Below are positions 1 through 9,376 of a stretch of DNA of 64,000 nt, in pieces. Source of the DNA: Crateriforma spongiae (GTDB lineage Bacteria > Planctomycetota > Planctomycetia > Pirellulales > Pirellulaceae); contig NZ_JAAXMS010000006.1 of assembly GCF_012290005.1 (NCBI RefSeq), positions 186,001 to 250,000 of the forward strand, read 5' to 3'. How positions within the stretch are numbered: the stretch's first letter is position 1; every line of letters begins with the position of its first letter. The notes below the pieces were generated by a model. It was not told the DNA's origin. It did not search any database and saw only the letters and a program-made list of their open reading frames with translations. The translations under genes and the position numbers were made by a program.

Positions 1-797
1 CGGTGTACCGGATCCGCGTCTGGCACGATGCGCCGGCGCTCCAAAACGGCCAAACGCTGGTGAAGTTCTTCGCGTCGACGCACCAGAGAATCGTATTGCC
101 AGGTCCGGTCGCTGGGACGCAGTTCGGCAATTTGCGCGTCCACGTCGGCCAATTCGGTCCGCAGTCGCCGTTGCCGTTCCGATTCGCGGTCGTGTCGATA
201 GTTGCCGCCCAGCGGGTCGGCGGAACCCAGTTCGTGATAGGCGTACCCGCGGAACCCCGATTCGCCCCGTGACGCCAATGCGGAATCGCCGTGCAAGGGC
301 AGATCGCGATAGGTTTCGGGGTGATCCAGGCCGCTGCGGACGCAAGCCGAAACCACGCGACTGACATCGCTCAGGTGCGTGTCGGTGATCACCCCGTCGA
401 CGATCGATTCGGGCAATTCGACCGAACGCAGCGACAATCTTGCGTCGGTGTTGTGTGCGGTCGTGCGGACCCACGATCCTTCCAGATTGTCGAAACGGAT
501 CGGGTATTCACCGCGAGTTTCGAATTCAATCGTGCGGCGACCGTGTGGCGATCCGTCTTGTTCGCGACGGCAATGAACCATCCCGTTGCGGTCGGCCCAG
601 ACGACGCGGCCGGTGCTGCTGCTCATCATTCCCAGCGGGTAATCGCGGTCGACCAGCGAATCGCGGACGAACCTGGCGATTGCCGTTTTTCCGGCACCCG
701 CGGGGGCGAGCAACACGTTCAGATGTTCCGAAAGCGGGCCGATTTCGACTCGCTGCAACGGACCATGAGTGTCAATATCGATGCGGTCCAACAGCAT
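1..797 (-). CDS. YhaN/SMC-like AAA ATPase, N-terminal part (runs off window)
   Basis: An open frame starts at an ATG at 797 and stays open for about 265 codons to the window edge, so the C-terminus is missing. It begins MLLDRIDIDTHGPLQ and has a P-loop near residues 31-38 (APAGAGKT), the arrangement seen at the N-terminus of YhaN/RecF/SbcC-like ATPases that start with a beta strand and then a Walker A. A charged segment from about residue 205 (ESERQRRLRTELADVDAQ, then a second EELHQRL stretch) looks like the start of a coiled coil, as expected for SMC-like proteins. An AGGAG lies 6 bases upstream of the ATG. It lies downstream of the MoxR gene on the same strand with a 287-base gap. The family assignment rests on the P-loop position and the coiled coil. 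The Walker B and signature motifs are outside the window, so the exact function is unknown. Confidence 0.7.
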   Translation of the reverse strand, partial: MLLDRIDIDTHGPLQRVEIGPLSEHLNVLLAPAGAGKTAIARFVRDSLVDRDYPLGMMSSSTGRVVWADRNGMVHCRREQDGSPHGRRTIEFETRGEYPIRFDNLEGSWVRTTAHNTDARLSLRSVELPESIVDGVITDTHLSDVSRVVSACVRSGLDHPETYRDLPLHGDSALASRGESGFRGYAYHELGSADPLGGNYRHDRESERQRRLRTELADVDAQIAELRPSDRTWQYDSLVRRREELHQRLAVLERRRIVPDADPVH

Positions 798-1084
798 GGT
801 CAGGCTCCTCCATGGCCACGTGGGTCTTCAATACGTTGGGTCTTTCTCGGCCAGCCGGCCTACATGCCTGACTGCGGGATTGCCGAAAAACCTGTGCTGT
901 TTCACAGCGTGCCGGCGAACTTTAATCGAAATGGGAAAAAAGCCGAAAGATCGATTTGTGGTGCAACGTTCGCAATTGTGCACCTGGACAAAAAAGAACG
1001 CCCCCGACGAACTCCGCTGCAGATTCCCTGTGCCACAGGCTCAACATCCTGTGACCGGCGACCCTGCGAACCTGCCACCGTCGC

Positions 1085-2089
1085 TCATTCGCCTTTTTCA
1101 GGCACTTTTTCCAGGATGTCCAGCAACACCTGGTCGGTTTCCACGCCCTCGGCCTGGGCTTCGAAGTTCAACAGGACACGGTGACGCATCGTCGGCAAAA
1201 ACACTCGCCGGATGTCTTCAAAACTGACGTTGTAGCGACCGTCCAATAACGCCCGCACCTTCGAAGCCAACGCCAGCGTCTGTGCGCCACGGGGACTGCT
1301 GCCCCAACGCACGTACTGATTGGTGGCATCGACGCTGTGCGGGCCTTCGGGATGCGTGGCCAACGTCAGCCGGACCAGATAATCCTGGACGTGCTTGGCC
1401 AGAATCACGTCGCGGATCAGTTGCTGCAGCTGCAAGATTTCTTCGCCGCCCATGACTTTCTCGACACTGGCTCGTTCGCCGCGCGTGGTCCGGTCGACGA
1501 TCGTGTTCAGCTCGTCACGGCTGCTGTAGCCGACGACCAACTTGAACAAGAAACGATCCAACTGGGCTTCGGGCAACGGATAGGTGCCCTCTTGTTCGAT
1601 CGGGTTCTGAGTCGCCAGCACAAAGAATGGGCGATCCAATTCAAAGCGATGCCCCGCGGCGGTGACGGTGCCTTCCTGCATCGTTTCCAGCATCGCGGAC
1701 TGTGTTTTCGGCGTCGCGCGGTTGATCTCATCGGCCAGCAAGATCTGCGTAAACACCGGGCCACGCTGGAACTCGAAACGCCGATGCCCCTCGGCGTCTT
1801 CGACGATCATGTTGGTGCCCAGGATGTCCGCGGGCATCAAGTCGGGCGTGAACTGGATGCGGTTGAAATTTAAATCCAGCACTTCGGCCAGCGTGCGGAC
1901 CAGCATTGTCTTGCCCAGCCCCGGAACGCCTTCCAGCAAGCAATGCCCGCCACACAGCATGGCCGTCAACACGCCGTGGACGATGTCATCGTGTCCGACG
2001 ATCACGCGGCCGATCATTTCGCGAAGCGCACCGTAGCGGTCGCGGAATTGTTCGGCCTGGGCCTGCATGTCGTCGGCGGTGATGGTCAT
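1085..2089 (-). CDS. MoxR-family AAA+ ATPase
   Basis: A 334-residue MoxR ATPase, the usual length for the family. Walker A is GVPGLGKT at residues 54-61 and Walker B is LLADE at 117-121, followed by the typical MoxR stretch NRATPKTQSAMLETMQEG. The C-terminal AAA lid domain is present (WGSSPRGAQTLALASKVRAL region). MoxR proteins act as cytosolic chaperone-like ATPases, usually with a von Willebrand factor A or DUF58 protein as partner. No DUF58 or VWA gene is next to it here: downstream lies the YhaN-like ATPase, and upstream, 61 bases away, the M3 peptidase. The partner and client are therefore not evident. Confidence 0.93.
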   Translation of the reverse strand: MTITADDMQAQAEQFRDRYGALREMIGRVIVGHDDIVHGVLTAMLCGGHCLLEGVPGLGKTMLVRTLAEVLDLNFNRIQFTPDLMPADILGTNMIVEDAEGHRRFEFQRGPVFTQILLADEINRATPKTQSAMLETMQEGTVTAAGHRFELDRPFFVLATQNPIEQEGTYPLPEAQLDRFLFKLVVGYSSRDELNTIVDRTTRGERASVEKVMGGEEILQLQQLIRDVILAKHVQDYLVRLTLATHPEGPHSVDATNQYVRWGSSPRGAQTLALASKVRALLDGRYNVSFEDIRRVFLPTMRHRVLLNFEAQAEGVETDQVLLDILEKVPEKGE

Positions 2090-2150
2090 CTATCCAACCC
2101 GGTCAGCAATAGTGAAACGCGTGATCAAGGCCACAGAATAACCGACCAGA

Positions 2151-4307
2151 TCAATCGACGGGGAAGCCTCGTTTACGAAGCAATGCCGCCGTGTCGACAT
2201 CGCGACCGCGGAACCGCCGAAATCCTTCGGCCGGGTCGATCGTGTCGCCCACCGAGAACACGTTGTCGTGCAGCGACTTGGCCGCTTTCGGATCGTAATA
2301 GCTGCCCTTTTCCTCGAACACCTCGGCCGCATCGGCGGTCAACGCGTCGGACCACAGATAACTGTAGTAGCCGGCCGAATATGCATCGCTGGAAAAGATG
2401 TGCTGGAAATGCGGCGTACGGTGACGCATGGGCAATTCGTCGGGCATGCCCAACTCCGCCAGCGTTTCGCGTTCGAACTTGTCTGGATCGATGTCAGCAT
2501 CGCCGGCCAAGTGCAGCTTCATGTCCACCAGCGCGCTGGCCAAATACTCGGTGGTGCCAAAGCCTTGGTTGAATGTGGCCGCCTTTTCGATCTTTTCCAA
2601 CAGTTCCTTTGGCAACGGCTGGCCGGTTTCATAATGCACCGCGAATTTGTTCAGAACTTCCGGCGTCGACAACCAGTGTTCATTGATCTGTGACGGAAAT
2701 TCGACATAGTCCCGCGCGACGTTGGTCCCCGACTGGGACGGATAGGTCACATCGGACAGCAATCCGTGCAGGGCGTGGCCGAATTCATGGAACAACGTCA
2801 CCGCGTCATCCCACGAGATCAGCGTCACTTCGCCCTCGGGGGCTTCGACAAAGTTTGAATTGTTCGAAACGATCGGCGTTAAGTTTTCGCCCATCGCCGA
2901 TTGCGGACGATAGTCGGTCATCCACGCGCCGCTGCGTTTGCCTTCGCGGGCGTACGGATCCAAGTACCACAGGCCGACATGTTCGCCGTCGCCATCGGTG
3001 ACTTCCCAAACCCGCACGTCAGGATGAAAGACGGGGATGCCCGTCAGCGGTTTGAATTGCAAACCATACAATTCGCCGGCGGCCCACATCATGGCCTCTC
3101 GCAACTTGTCCAGCTGCAAGTACGGTTTGACTTCGTTGAAATCCAGATCGTACTTCGCCTTGCGGACCTTTTCGGCATAGTAGCGATAGTCCCACGGTTC
3201 AATCTTGACGCCGGGATCTTCTTTGTCGGCAATCGCCTGCATGTCGGCCACTTCTTCGCGAACGCGAGCGACCGCTTTGGGCCAAACCTTGGTCATCAAT
3301 TCCATCGTGGCTTCGGGCGTCTTGGCCATCGTCGGCTCCAAACGCCAGTGCGCGTGGGTGGAATAGCCCAGCAATTTCGCGCGGGCCGCACGCAGTTTCA
3401 AAATCTCTGCGATGATCGCGTTGTTGTCGTACTGGTCGCCGTTGTCACCGCGGCTGTAATAATTCCGCCAGACTTTTTCACGCAGCCCGCGGTTGGTCGC
3501 GTAGGTCAAAAACGGGTCCATCGACGATCGCGTGTTGGTGATCGCCCATTGATCGGGTTTGCCTTTTTCGGTCGCGGCACTTTTCATCGCGGCCACGATG
3601 CTGGCAGGCAGCCCGTCCAGGTCGGCTTCATCGCTGATCCAAGTCACATAGCCCTTTTCATCTTCCAAAACGTTCTGGCTGAAATCGGTGAACAGCCGGG
3701 CCAGACGCTTGTTGATCTGTGACAGCTTGGCCTTGTCGGCGTCGTCCAGCTTGGCGCCTTTGCGGACGAACGTCTTGTACGTGTCGTCGACCAAACGCCG
3801 CTGGGCTACCGTGAAATCGCCGTCGTCCAGTTGCTGGTACACCGCTTCGATGCGTCGAAACAAAGCGTCGTTCTGCGTGATCTTGTCGGAATGTTCGGCC
3901 AGCTTGGGAACAATGCTGCGTTCCAAATCGGGCATCGGTCCGACGTTCAAGTTGGACGAGTGGACGTCGAATACGACCTCCAACCGGTTCAACATCCGTC
4001 CGGCCTTTTCCATCGGGATGAACGTGTTTTCGAAGGTCGCCGGTTCGGGATTGTTGGCGATCGTTTCGTAATCCGATTCGGCCGCGGCAATGGCCACGTC
4101 GAACAACGCCGGAAATTCATCGACGCGAACCGCATCAAACGGTGGCACGCCACCGAACGGTCCGGTCCAGGGTTTCAGCAACGGGTGCGTGGCGGGATCA
4201 ATGTCGTTGGACGTGGAGGTTTCAGCCATGGATTCCTGAGACGGTGCGGTGATTAAAGTCGCAAACACGGTTGCCATAATGGCGGCGACGATCAAACGGT
4301 GATGCAT
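2151..4307 (-). CDS. M3-family oligopeptidase (dipeptidyl carboxypeptidase type), exported
   Basis: A 718-residue zinc metallopeptidase of the M3 (thimet/Dcp/OpdA) family. The catalytic HEFGH motif lies near residue 504 in the context TLFHEFGHALHGLL, and the family C-terminal region (SSDAYSAGYYSYLWSDALTAD) is intact, so the enzyme looks complete. The N-terminus (HHRLIVAAIMATVFATLITA) is a signal peptide, placing it in the periplasm, where it would trim short peptides. Dcp and its planctomycete relatives are similar in length. A GTG one codon upstream (4310) could also be the start; ATG at 4307 is preferred. It is on the same strand as MoxR and may share a transcript with it, but nothing links the functions. 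Confidence 0.93.
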   Translation of the reverse strand: MHHRLIVAAIMATVFATLITAPSQESMAETSTSNDIDPATHPLLKPWTGPFGGVPPFDAVRVDEFPALFDVAIAAAESDYETIANNPEPATFENTFIPMEKAGRMLNRLEVVFDVHSSNLNVGPMPDLERSIVPKLAEHSDKITQNDALFRRIEAVYQQLDDGDFTVAQRRLVDDTYKTFVRKGAKLDDADKAKLSQINKRLARLFTDFSQNVLEDEKGYVTWISDEADLDGLPASIVAAMKSAATEKGKPDQWAITNTRSSMDPFLTYATNRGLREKVWRNYYSRGDNGDQYDNNAIIAEILKLRAARAKLLGYSTHAHWRLEPTMAKTPEATMELMTKVWPKAVARVREEVADMQAIADKEDPGVKIEPWDYRYYAEKVRKAKYDLDFNEVKPYLQLDKLREAMMWAAGELYGLQFKPLTGIPVFHPDVRVWEVTDGDGEHVGLWYLDPYAREGKRSGAWMTDYRPQSAMGENLTPIVSNNSNFVEAPEGEVTLISWDDAVTLFHEFGHALHGLLSDVTYPSQSGTNVARDYVEFPSQINEHWLSTPEVLNKFAVHYETGQPLPKELLEKIEKAATFNQGFGTTEYLASALVDMKLHLAGDADIDPDKFERETLAELGMPDELPMRHRTPHFQHIFSSDAYSAGYYSYLWSDALTADAAEVFEEKGSYYDPKAAKSLHDNVFSVGDTIDPAEGFRRFRGRDVDTAALLRKRGFPVD

Positions 4308-4327
4308 CACGAAAGGGTTCCCGCGGG

Positions 4328-4819
4328 TTAACGATTCGGATCAGAAAAAACTTGGTGCAAAAATTCAGCGGCGGACCGCTCGATGCCCGGACAGGAACTT
4401 TCCCTCGGCCCGGCCACGTTCAATGTTTCCGGACGGACATCCGCCAACCAGCGTCGCACCCGGTCCATCGATTCGCTGTTCAGTTTAAGGGTCATCGCCG
4501 GTTTACGGTGCTTGTCGGCCAATCGTTTGGTCAACAGCGTTCCGCCCGACAGCTTTCCCAAATACAGAATCAACGTTGCGTCGCTGTCGATCACGTTTTG
4601 CTCGGTCCGCGGCGGATACATCGGTGACCGGTGTTCGGTCATGTGATACCGACTGGGCACCCTGCCGTCCTCCGCCAACCGACCCGCCGGGCACCACCCG
4701 CCATGTTCCAATCCCAAATCGATCGCCACGTCCAAACCCGCACGGTCCACGCCGGTTTGGCCACCGGAAACGATCCGCCGGGGCAGCGGTACGACGACAT
4801 CAGAGGGAAAAAGACTCAT
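4328..4819 (-). CDS. Putative molybdenum carrier / YpsA-like protein
   Basis: A 163-residue protein matching the putative molybdenum carrier family (PF12694-type, Rossmann-like fold related to lysine decarboxylase-like nucleotide-binding proteins). The N-terminal signature IVSGGQTGVDRAGLDVA is followed by GGWCPAGRLAEDG and a conserved YPPRTEQNV-DSDATLIL stretch. The frame is open for 98 codons further upstream, inside the pseudouridine synthase gene. The ATG at 4819 is chosen because it starts exactly where the family homology begins and overlaps the upstream stop codon as ATGA, which indicates translational coupling. The molybdenum role is a family name with little direct support; a nucleotide or metabolite ligand is equally possible. 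Confidence 0.85.
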   Translation of the reverse strand: MSLFPSDVVVPLPRRIVSGGQTGVDRAGLDVAIDLGLEHGGWCPAGRLAEDGRVPSRYHMTEHRSPMYPPRTEQNVIDSDATLILYLGKLSGGTLLTKRLADKHRKPAMTLKLNSESMDRVRRWLADVRPETLNVAGPRESSCPGIERSAAEFLHQVFSDPNR

Positions 4820-5571
4820 GCGTTGAATTGAAACGCATCGGACACCTGTGGCCAATAGTCCTTGACGTCGGCAACGCCCAAGTCGGCCAGCACGCCACGC
4901 CAAGTCCGCGGCGGTGACGCGTGAAACGCCATCCGGTCTTTCTTGGTCGGGTGGTCGATCGCCAAAGCCCAACTGTGCAGCGAAATGCCCGCGGGAAACG
5001 GACGCTTCGATCCGTATTTTCGGTCTCCCAGAATCGGGTGGCCTCGGTCGGCAAACTGAACTCGAATCTGGTGTTTGCGTCCGGTCGCCAATCGAACGGC
5101 CAACAACGTGCACCGATCATCACCGGCGATGGATTGGTATTCCAGTTCCGCCGACTGTGCCGATCCCCCAGTCGGACTTCCGTTGCGGCCGACGGTTCGC
5201 ATCCGCCGCGCCGCGTCGTCTTTGAACACTTCGTCGCGCAAGTGTCCCGTCGGCGGATCGATTTCACCCTGGACGACGGCCAGGTAAACCTTGCCCGGTC
5301 CGCTGTCGTTGCCTTTGCGTGCGAATTGGGTCTGCAGTCGCGATGCCGCCTTGCTGGTCCGGGCCAACACCAAGACGCCGCTGGTCATCGTGTCCAGTCG
5401 GCTGACGATGCCGACGAAAACGTTGCCCGGCTTGTTGTATTTGGCTTTCAAGTATTCGCAGGCCACCGCGTGGATCGTCGGACGCCCCGCCTCCGCACCC
5501 ATCGTCGCGATTTCCGCGGGCTTGTTGACCACCAACAAATGGTTGTCTTCGTAAAGGACCTGCAGTGACAT
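4816..5571 (-). CDS. RluA/RsuA-superfamily RNA pseudouridine synthase
   Basis: A 251-residue pseudouridine synthase. The core motif is present as SRLDTMTSGVLVLART, with the catalytic Asp of the RLD triplet kept. The usual His before RLD is Ser here. The N-terminus (LQVLYEDNHLLVVNKPAE) and the C-terminal KHQIRVQFADRGHPILGD segment are typical of RluA-type enzymes that isomerise uridines in rRNA or tRNA. No separate S4 domain is seen. Its stop codon overlaps the start of the molybdenum-carrier-like gene (ATGA). It is divergent from the tmRNA gene with 146 bases between them. The exact RNA target cannot be read from the sequence. Confidence 0.92.
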   Translation of the reverse strand: MSLQVLYEDNHLLVVNKPAEIATMGAEAGRPTIHAVACEYLKAKYNKPGNVFVGIVSRLDTMTSGVLVLARTSKAASRLQTQFARKGNDSGPGKVYLAVVQGEIDPPTGHLRDEVFKDDAARRMRTVGRNGSPTGGSAQSAELEYQSIAGDDRCTLLAVRLATGRKHQIRVQFADRGHPILGDRKYGSKRPFPAGISLHSWALAIDHPTKKDRMAFHASPPRTWRGVLADLGVADVKDYWPQVSDAFQFNA

Positions 5572-5717
5572 GGGCGGCTGGGTTCCAAAAATTTTGCTGC
5601 GTTGCAGGCCAGGATGAACGAGGGTGCGATGGCCACATCGACGCGAATGTCCTTGACTTTCCGCCGCCGGCGACCGATGTTGAAGGTTACCAGTGTTCGC
5701 GTCTTCGTTGACACTCC

Positions 5718-6095
<378 letters not shown>

Positions 6096-6106
6096 TCCAT
6101 GAAAAA

Positions 6107-6138
6107 GGGCATCGTGAATATTCACGATGCCCTTTTTT
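6107..6138 (+). terminator. Rho-independent terminator of tmRNA
   Basis: A perfect 13+13 palindrome (GGGCATCGTGAAT and its complement, 6107-6132) followed by six T residues (6133-6138), 11 bases after the tmRNA 3' end. The preceding run of A residues (6102-6106) means it could also work on the minus strand, at the end of the oxidoreductase gene at 6158. Confidence 0.9.
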
Positions 6139-6157
6139 CGTCGGCGACCAATCGCTA

Positions 6158-7435
6158 TCACGTCCAGTCGCGACGTGGACGGCTCCGCAACGCGTTCGCA
6201 TCGGCGTCATCAAACGACTCGGCCTGGGGATTCCAGTTCAAAGGACGATTCAGTTCCATTGCGATCGAACCCAGGTGCATCACCGTGCTTAATCGGTGCA
6301 ACGATTCCGCATCGTACATCGTCGAATCCCCGGACTTCAGCGCATCCAGAAAATCGCGATGTTCGATCCTTGGCTGTGGCCAGATTCGGCTGTGCGTGGG
6401 ATCAAAGCTGGCCTCCAGGAACTTCGGATCACTGGCGGTCAGTTCGCCACACCAGCCACGATTGCCAATCCAGCCATCGCTGCCTTCCAGGCGAATCGAT
6501 GGCACGTCGGACTTCACTTGCATGGTCACGCCGTTGGCATAGGTGTAATCCAGGTCGAATGTGTGCGGGACCGAATTGATCGCGTTCTCTGGAATCTGAC
6601 CTTTGCCGGTGACCGAAATCGGTGTGGTGTTTTCGCTGAAGTTGGCCACTTGAGCGGTGTCGATCAGGTGGGATCCCCAGTCGGTCAGCGAACCGCCGGA
6701 AAAGTCGCGAATCTGACGCCAGCACTGCGCGGTCGTTAACTTCGGCGTGTAGGCCCGCATCGGGGCCGGCCCGATCCACAAGTTGAAATCCAAGTCGTCG
6801 GGAACCCGTGCCGGCTGCTCGATCGGGAAAACGGGTTTAACGGGCAAGCCGACTTCGATGTGTTGCAACGTGCCGATGACACCGTTGCGCACCAGTTCGG
6901 CGATCCGGAAATACTCCGTGACCGAACGGTCCTCCAGGCCGGTGCCAAAGACTTTGCCACTGCGTTTGACGGCCGCAACCAATTCCTGGCCTTCGCGAAT
7001 GGTCAACGTCGGCTTTTCACAAAACGTGTGCTTTCCGGCATCCAACGCCATCAACGACATCGGGACGTGCCAATGATCGGGCGTTGAAATCACCACCGCG
7101 TCGACGTCATCACGCGACAACACCTCGCGAAAGTCGTACGTCACATCGCAGCACGTATCATCAAAGTGTTCGTTGACCAACCGGCCCGCTTCGATCGCAC
7201 GCGACTTCATCACGTCACAAACCACCACCGGCCGACAATCGGACTGATTTAGAAAGCCGTTCAAATTGCGTTGAACGCCATGGATGCCCACTCCGATATG
7301 CCCGAGGGTGATCGTGTTGGACGGAGCGTTTTTGCCGAAGACACGAGGGGAGACAAACAGCGGTGCGGAGGCCGCCGCGACCATGGTCTTCAAAACGGAT
7401 CGACGATTCGCGCGGCGAGATGAATGAGGGTGCAT
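6158..7435 (-). CDS. Gfo/Idh/MocA oxidoreductase, Tat-exported
   Basis: A 425-residue NAD(P)-dependent sugar oxidoreductase. The N-terminus carries a twin-arginine signal (NRRSVLKTMVAAASAPLFV), so it is exported folded with its cofactor. The nucleotide-binding strand and glycine loop read ITLGHIGVGIHG (about residues 42-53). TPDHWHVP and the EKP motif (FCEKPTLTIREGQ) identify the family, with Lys of EKP as the likely catalytic residue. The C-terminal beta-sheet domain is complete. It is the last gene of a minus-strand run: XylR-like regulator, two DUF1080 proteins, then this gene, with gaps of 167, 151 and 72 bases. This context suggests oxidation of a glycoside or free sugar in the periplasm. 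The substrate is unknown. Confidence 0.93.
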   Translation of the reverse strand: MHPHSSRRANRRSVLKTMVAAASAPLFVSPRVFGKNAPSNTITLGHIGVGIHGVQRNLNGFLNQSDCRPVVVCDVMKSRAIEAGRLVNEHFDDTCCDVTYDFREVLSRDDVDAVVISTPDHWHVPMSLMALDAGKHTFCEKPTLTIREGQELVAAVKRSGKVFGTGLEDRSVTEYFRIAELVRNGVIGTLQHIEVGLPVKPVFPIEQPARVPDDLDFNLWIGPAPMRAYTPKLTTAQCWRQIRDFSGGSLTDWGSHLIDTAQVANFSENTTPISVTGKGQIPENAINSVPHTFDLDYTYANGVTMQVKSDVPSIRLEGSDGWIGNRGWCGELTASDPKFLEASFDPTHSRIWPQPRIEHRDFLDALKSGDSTMYDAESLHRLSTVMHLGSIAMELNRPLNWNPQAESFDDADANALRSRPRRDWT

Positions 7436-7507
7436 GGCGATCGCTTGTAAAAGGTGGGCAAGGATGGTGGGAAGGTGCGGTGGGGCTGGGCGGCGACGAA
7501 GCGAACG

Positions 7508-8290
7508 CTACAGCGGCCGCACCCAAATGTTTCGGTACTCGACCGGGCTGCCGTGTGCTTGGAACATCAGCGGCATCTTGTCAGGGTGTGCGACGTAGGG
7601 AAGGGCCTTGTTGTGCCGTGTCGGCCCGAAGATCTCGGTGTTGTTTTGAATCAGCACACCGTTGTGAAAGACGGTGATCCTGGCCGGCGAAACAATGGTC
7701 TCGCCATCAAAGACCGGCGCAGTGAAAGCGATGTCATACGACTGCCATTGTCCAGGCTTTCGGCAAACGTTCACCAACGGCGGTGATTGGCCATAGATCG
7801 CCCCAGCGGATCCATCGGCGTAGATCTCACACGAATAGGAATCAAAAACCTGCAGTTCATACTTCTGCATCAGAAAGATCCCGCTATTCCCCATGCTGCC
7901 CGGCTTGCTTTTGTTGGGCTCCGGATCTGGGGTTCGCCATTCGACGTGCATCTGGATGTCACCGAATGCTTCCACCGTATTCAGGCCGCCTTTTCCGGCG
8001 ATCAAAAGCCCGTCGCGAAACTTCCATTGGTTGTCACGAAATTGATCCATGGACGTTCCGTCGAACAACACGATGGCGTCCGACGGCGCGCCAACCTTGG
8101 CTTCCGCTGATAAGCACGGCGGTTCAACCCGCTCGGGTTGACTGCGGTCGGGCTGGTGAACGGTGAAGCCGGTGTCCGCGATCGATGGCAGGCCGTGGTG
8201 GCCAGGGAATTTGTAAAGGTGAAAGCCTTCTTCCGCGATCGCAGTGGGAACGCAGGCCAACAAAGGCACGAAAAAAATGGGCAATCGCAT
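7508..8290 (-). CDS. Secreted DUF1080 (3-keto-disaccharide hydrolase family) protein
   Basis: A 260-residue protein with a signal peptide (MRLPIFFVPLLACVPTAIA) and one concanavalin-like DUF1080/PF06439 domain. Family markers are VLFDGTSMDQF, the GNSGIFLMQKYELQV segment and the C-terminal YRNIWVRPL. The open frame extends 37 codons upstream, but the ATG at 8290 is chosen because it opens a proper signal peptide. PF06439 is named for hydrolysis or elimination of 3-keto-glycosides. It sits between another DUF1080 gene and a Tat-exported oxidoreductase, which could supply the 3-keto substrate. That link is inference from context. Confidence 0.9.
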   Translation of the reverse strand: MRLPIFFVPLLACVPTAIAEEGFHLYKFPGHHGLPSIADTGFTVHQPDRSQPERVEPPCLSAEAKVGAPSDAIVLFDGTSMDQFRDNQWKFRDGLLIAGKGGLNTVEAFGDIQMHVEWRTPDPEPNKSKPGSMGNSGIFLMQKYELQVFDSYSCEIYADGSAGAIYGQSPPLVNVCRKPGQWQSYDIAFTAPVFDGETIVSPARITVFHNGVLIQNNTEIFGPTRHNKALPYVAHPDKMPLMFQAHGSPVEYRNIWVRPL

Positions 8291-8441
8291 GGCAGCAATC
8301 AATCGGCAGGATGACGGTGGGAAAGAGCAGGTGGGATGACACGCTTTCAAATGACGCCGCGTGGGAACAGGCGATGGCAAGAAATTGCCGCGTTGATGCA
8401 CGACGGTACGTGGAATGTGTTTGGTAAAGAAGTGTTTGGAG

Positions 8442-9209
8442 TTAAAGCGGACGAATCTTAATATTGCGAAAACGGACGCGGCTTCCGTGATCCTGGATCA
8501 GGATGTGGCCTTCGGCCGCTTCGCCATAGTTTTCAATGTCACATGACTTCGACTCGGCCACTCTTTTGCGAAAGTCGTCGCCACCACGTTGGTACTGAAC
8601 GACTTTGACGCCGTTTAGCCAATGTTCAATGTGGTTTCCTTTGCTGATGATCCGGCTGTGGTTGTACTGGCCCAACGGCATCACGGTTTTGTTCTTCGCG
8701 GCGTACAGTTCATAAGCGGACCCAACGGTGCGAAAATCACCGGGTTTCATTTTGCCTTTCAGCATCCACGGATGGTTTGCATCGTCCAGGATCTGATACT
8801 CCAGACCGATGCCGTGTTTCGGGTTCTCATCCAAGCCTTCCAGCACAAAAATTTTGACGCCGGAATTGCCGCCAACGCTGTCCATCGCCCAGTCCCAGGC
8901 CAATTCAAAGTTGCTGTATTTTTTGACGGTGATGATGTCTCCGCCGTTGCCCGATTCAGCCCCATCGTCGGCGGCGCATTGCAGTTCACCCGATGCGATC
9001 ACCCAGCCCGCGGTGGGAAAGTCCGGGCGATTGATGCCTCGCCAGCCAGTTGACGTGACACCATCAAAAAGCAATTGCCAGCCGTCAGCCTTCTCTTGCT
9101 CGGAAAGCGTGTTCGCGGGGGCTTCGCCAAACGTCGCCACGGCACCCTGCGTCAGCAGAAAACACAGTGTCGCGGCCCAGCGAACCAGCAGATGGCGTGT
9201 ATCGGTCAT
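8442..9209 (-). CDS. Secreted DUF1080 (3-keto-disaccharide hydrolase family) protein
   Basis: A 255-residue protein with an N-terminal signal segment (RHLLVRWAATLCFLLTQGAVA) and one DUF1080 domain of the canonical subtype: WQLLFDGVTSTGWRG, then FELAWDWAMDSVGGNSGVKIF, GLEYQILDD and the closing RFRNIKIRPL. It differs clearly from the neighbouring DUF1080 protein at 7508, so the pair is not a recent duplication. It is the second gene of the minus-strand sugar operon, directly after the XylR-like regulator. It probably acts on an oxidised glycoside outside the cytoplasm. Confidence 0.92.
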   Translation of the reverse strand: MTDTRHLLVRWAATLCFLLTQGAVATFGEAPANTLSEQEKADGWQLLFDGVTSTGWRGINRPDFPTAGWVIASGELQCAADDGAESGNGGDIITVKKYSNFELAWDWAMDSVGGNSGVKIFVLEGLDENPKHGIGLEYQILDDANHPWMLKGKMKPGDFRTVGSAYELYAAKNKTVMPLGQYNHSRIISKGNHIEHWLNGVKVVQYQRGGDDFRKRVAESKSCDIENYGEAAEGHILIQDHGSRVRFRNIKIRPL

Positions 9210-9376
9210 GCCGATGATTGGGGGCTTGGTGACTCGGATCCTGTACGTCGAACTTGATAATGCTGACTGTACGTCAATCGAGTCTCATCAGACACCGGCA
9301 AATACGAAACCAGTTATCAATATTGCGCAATTTCGGTGTGGCTGATCGAGCCTCGCGTCAATTGGCCGCAGCTCTT

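Noticed and set aside
2901-3722. 273-codon plus-strand frame opposite the M3 peptidase
   Set aside because: Lies fully inside the peptidase gene with intact HEFGH and family motifs on the other strand.
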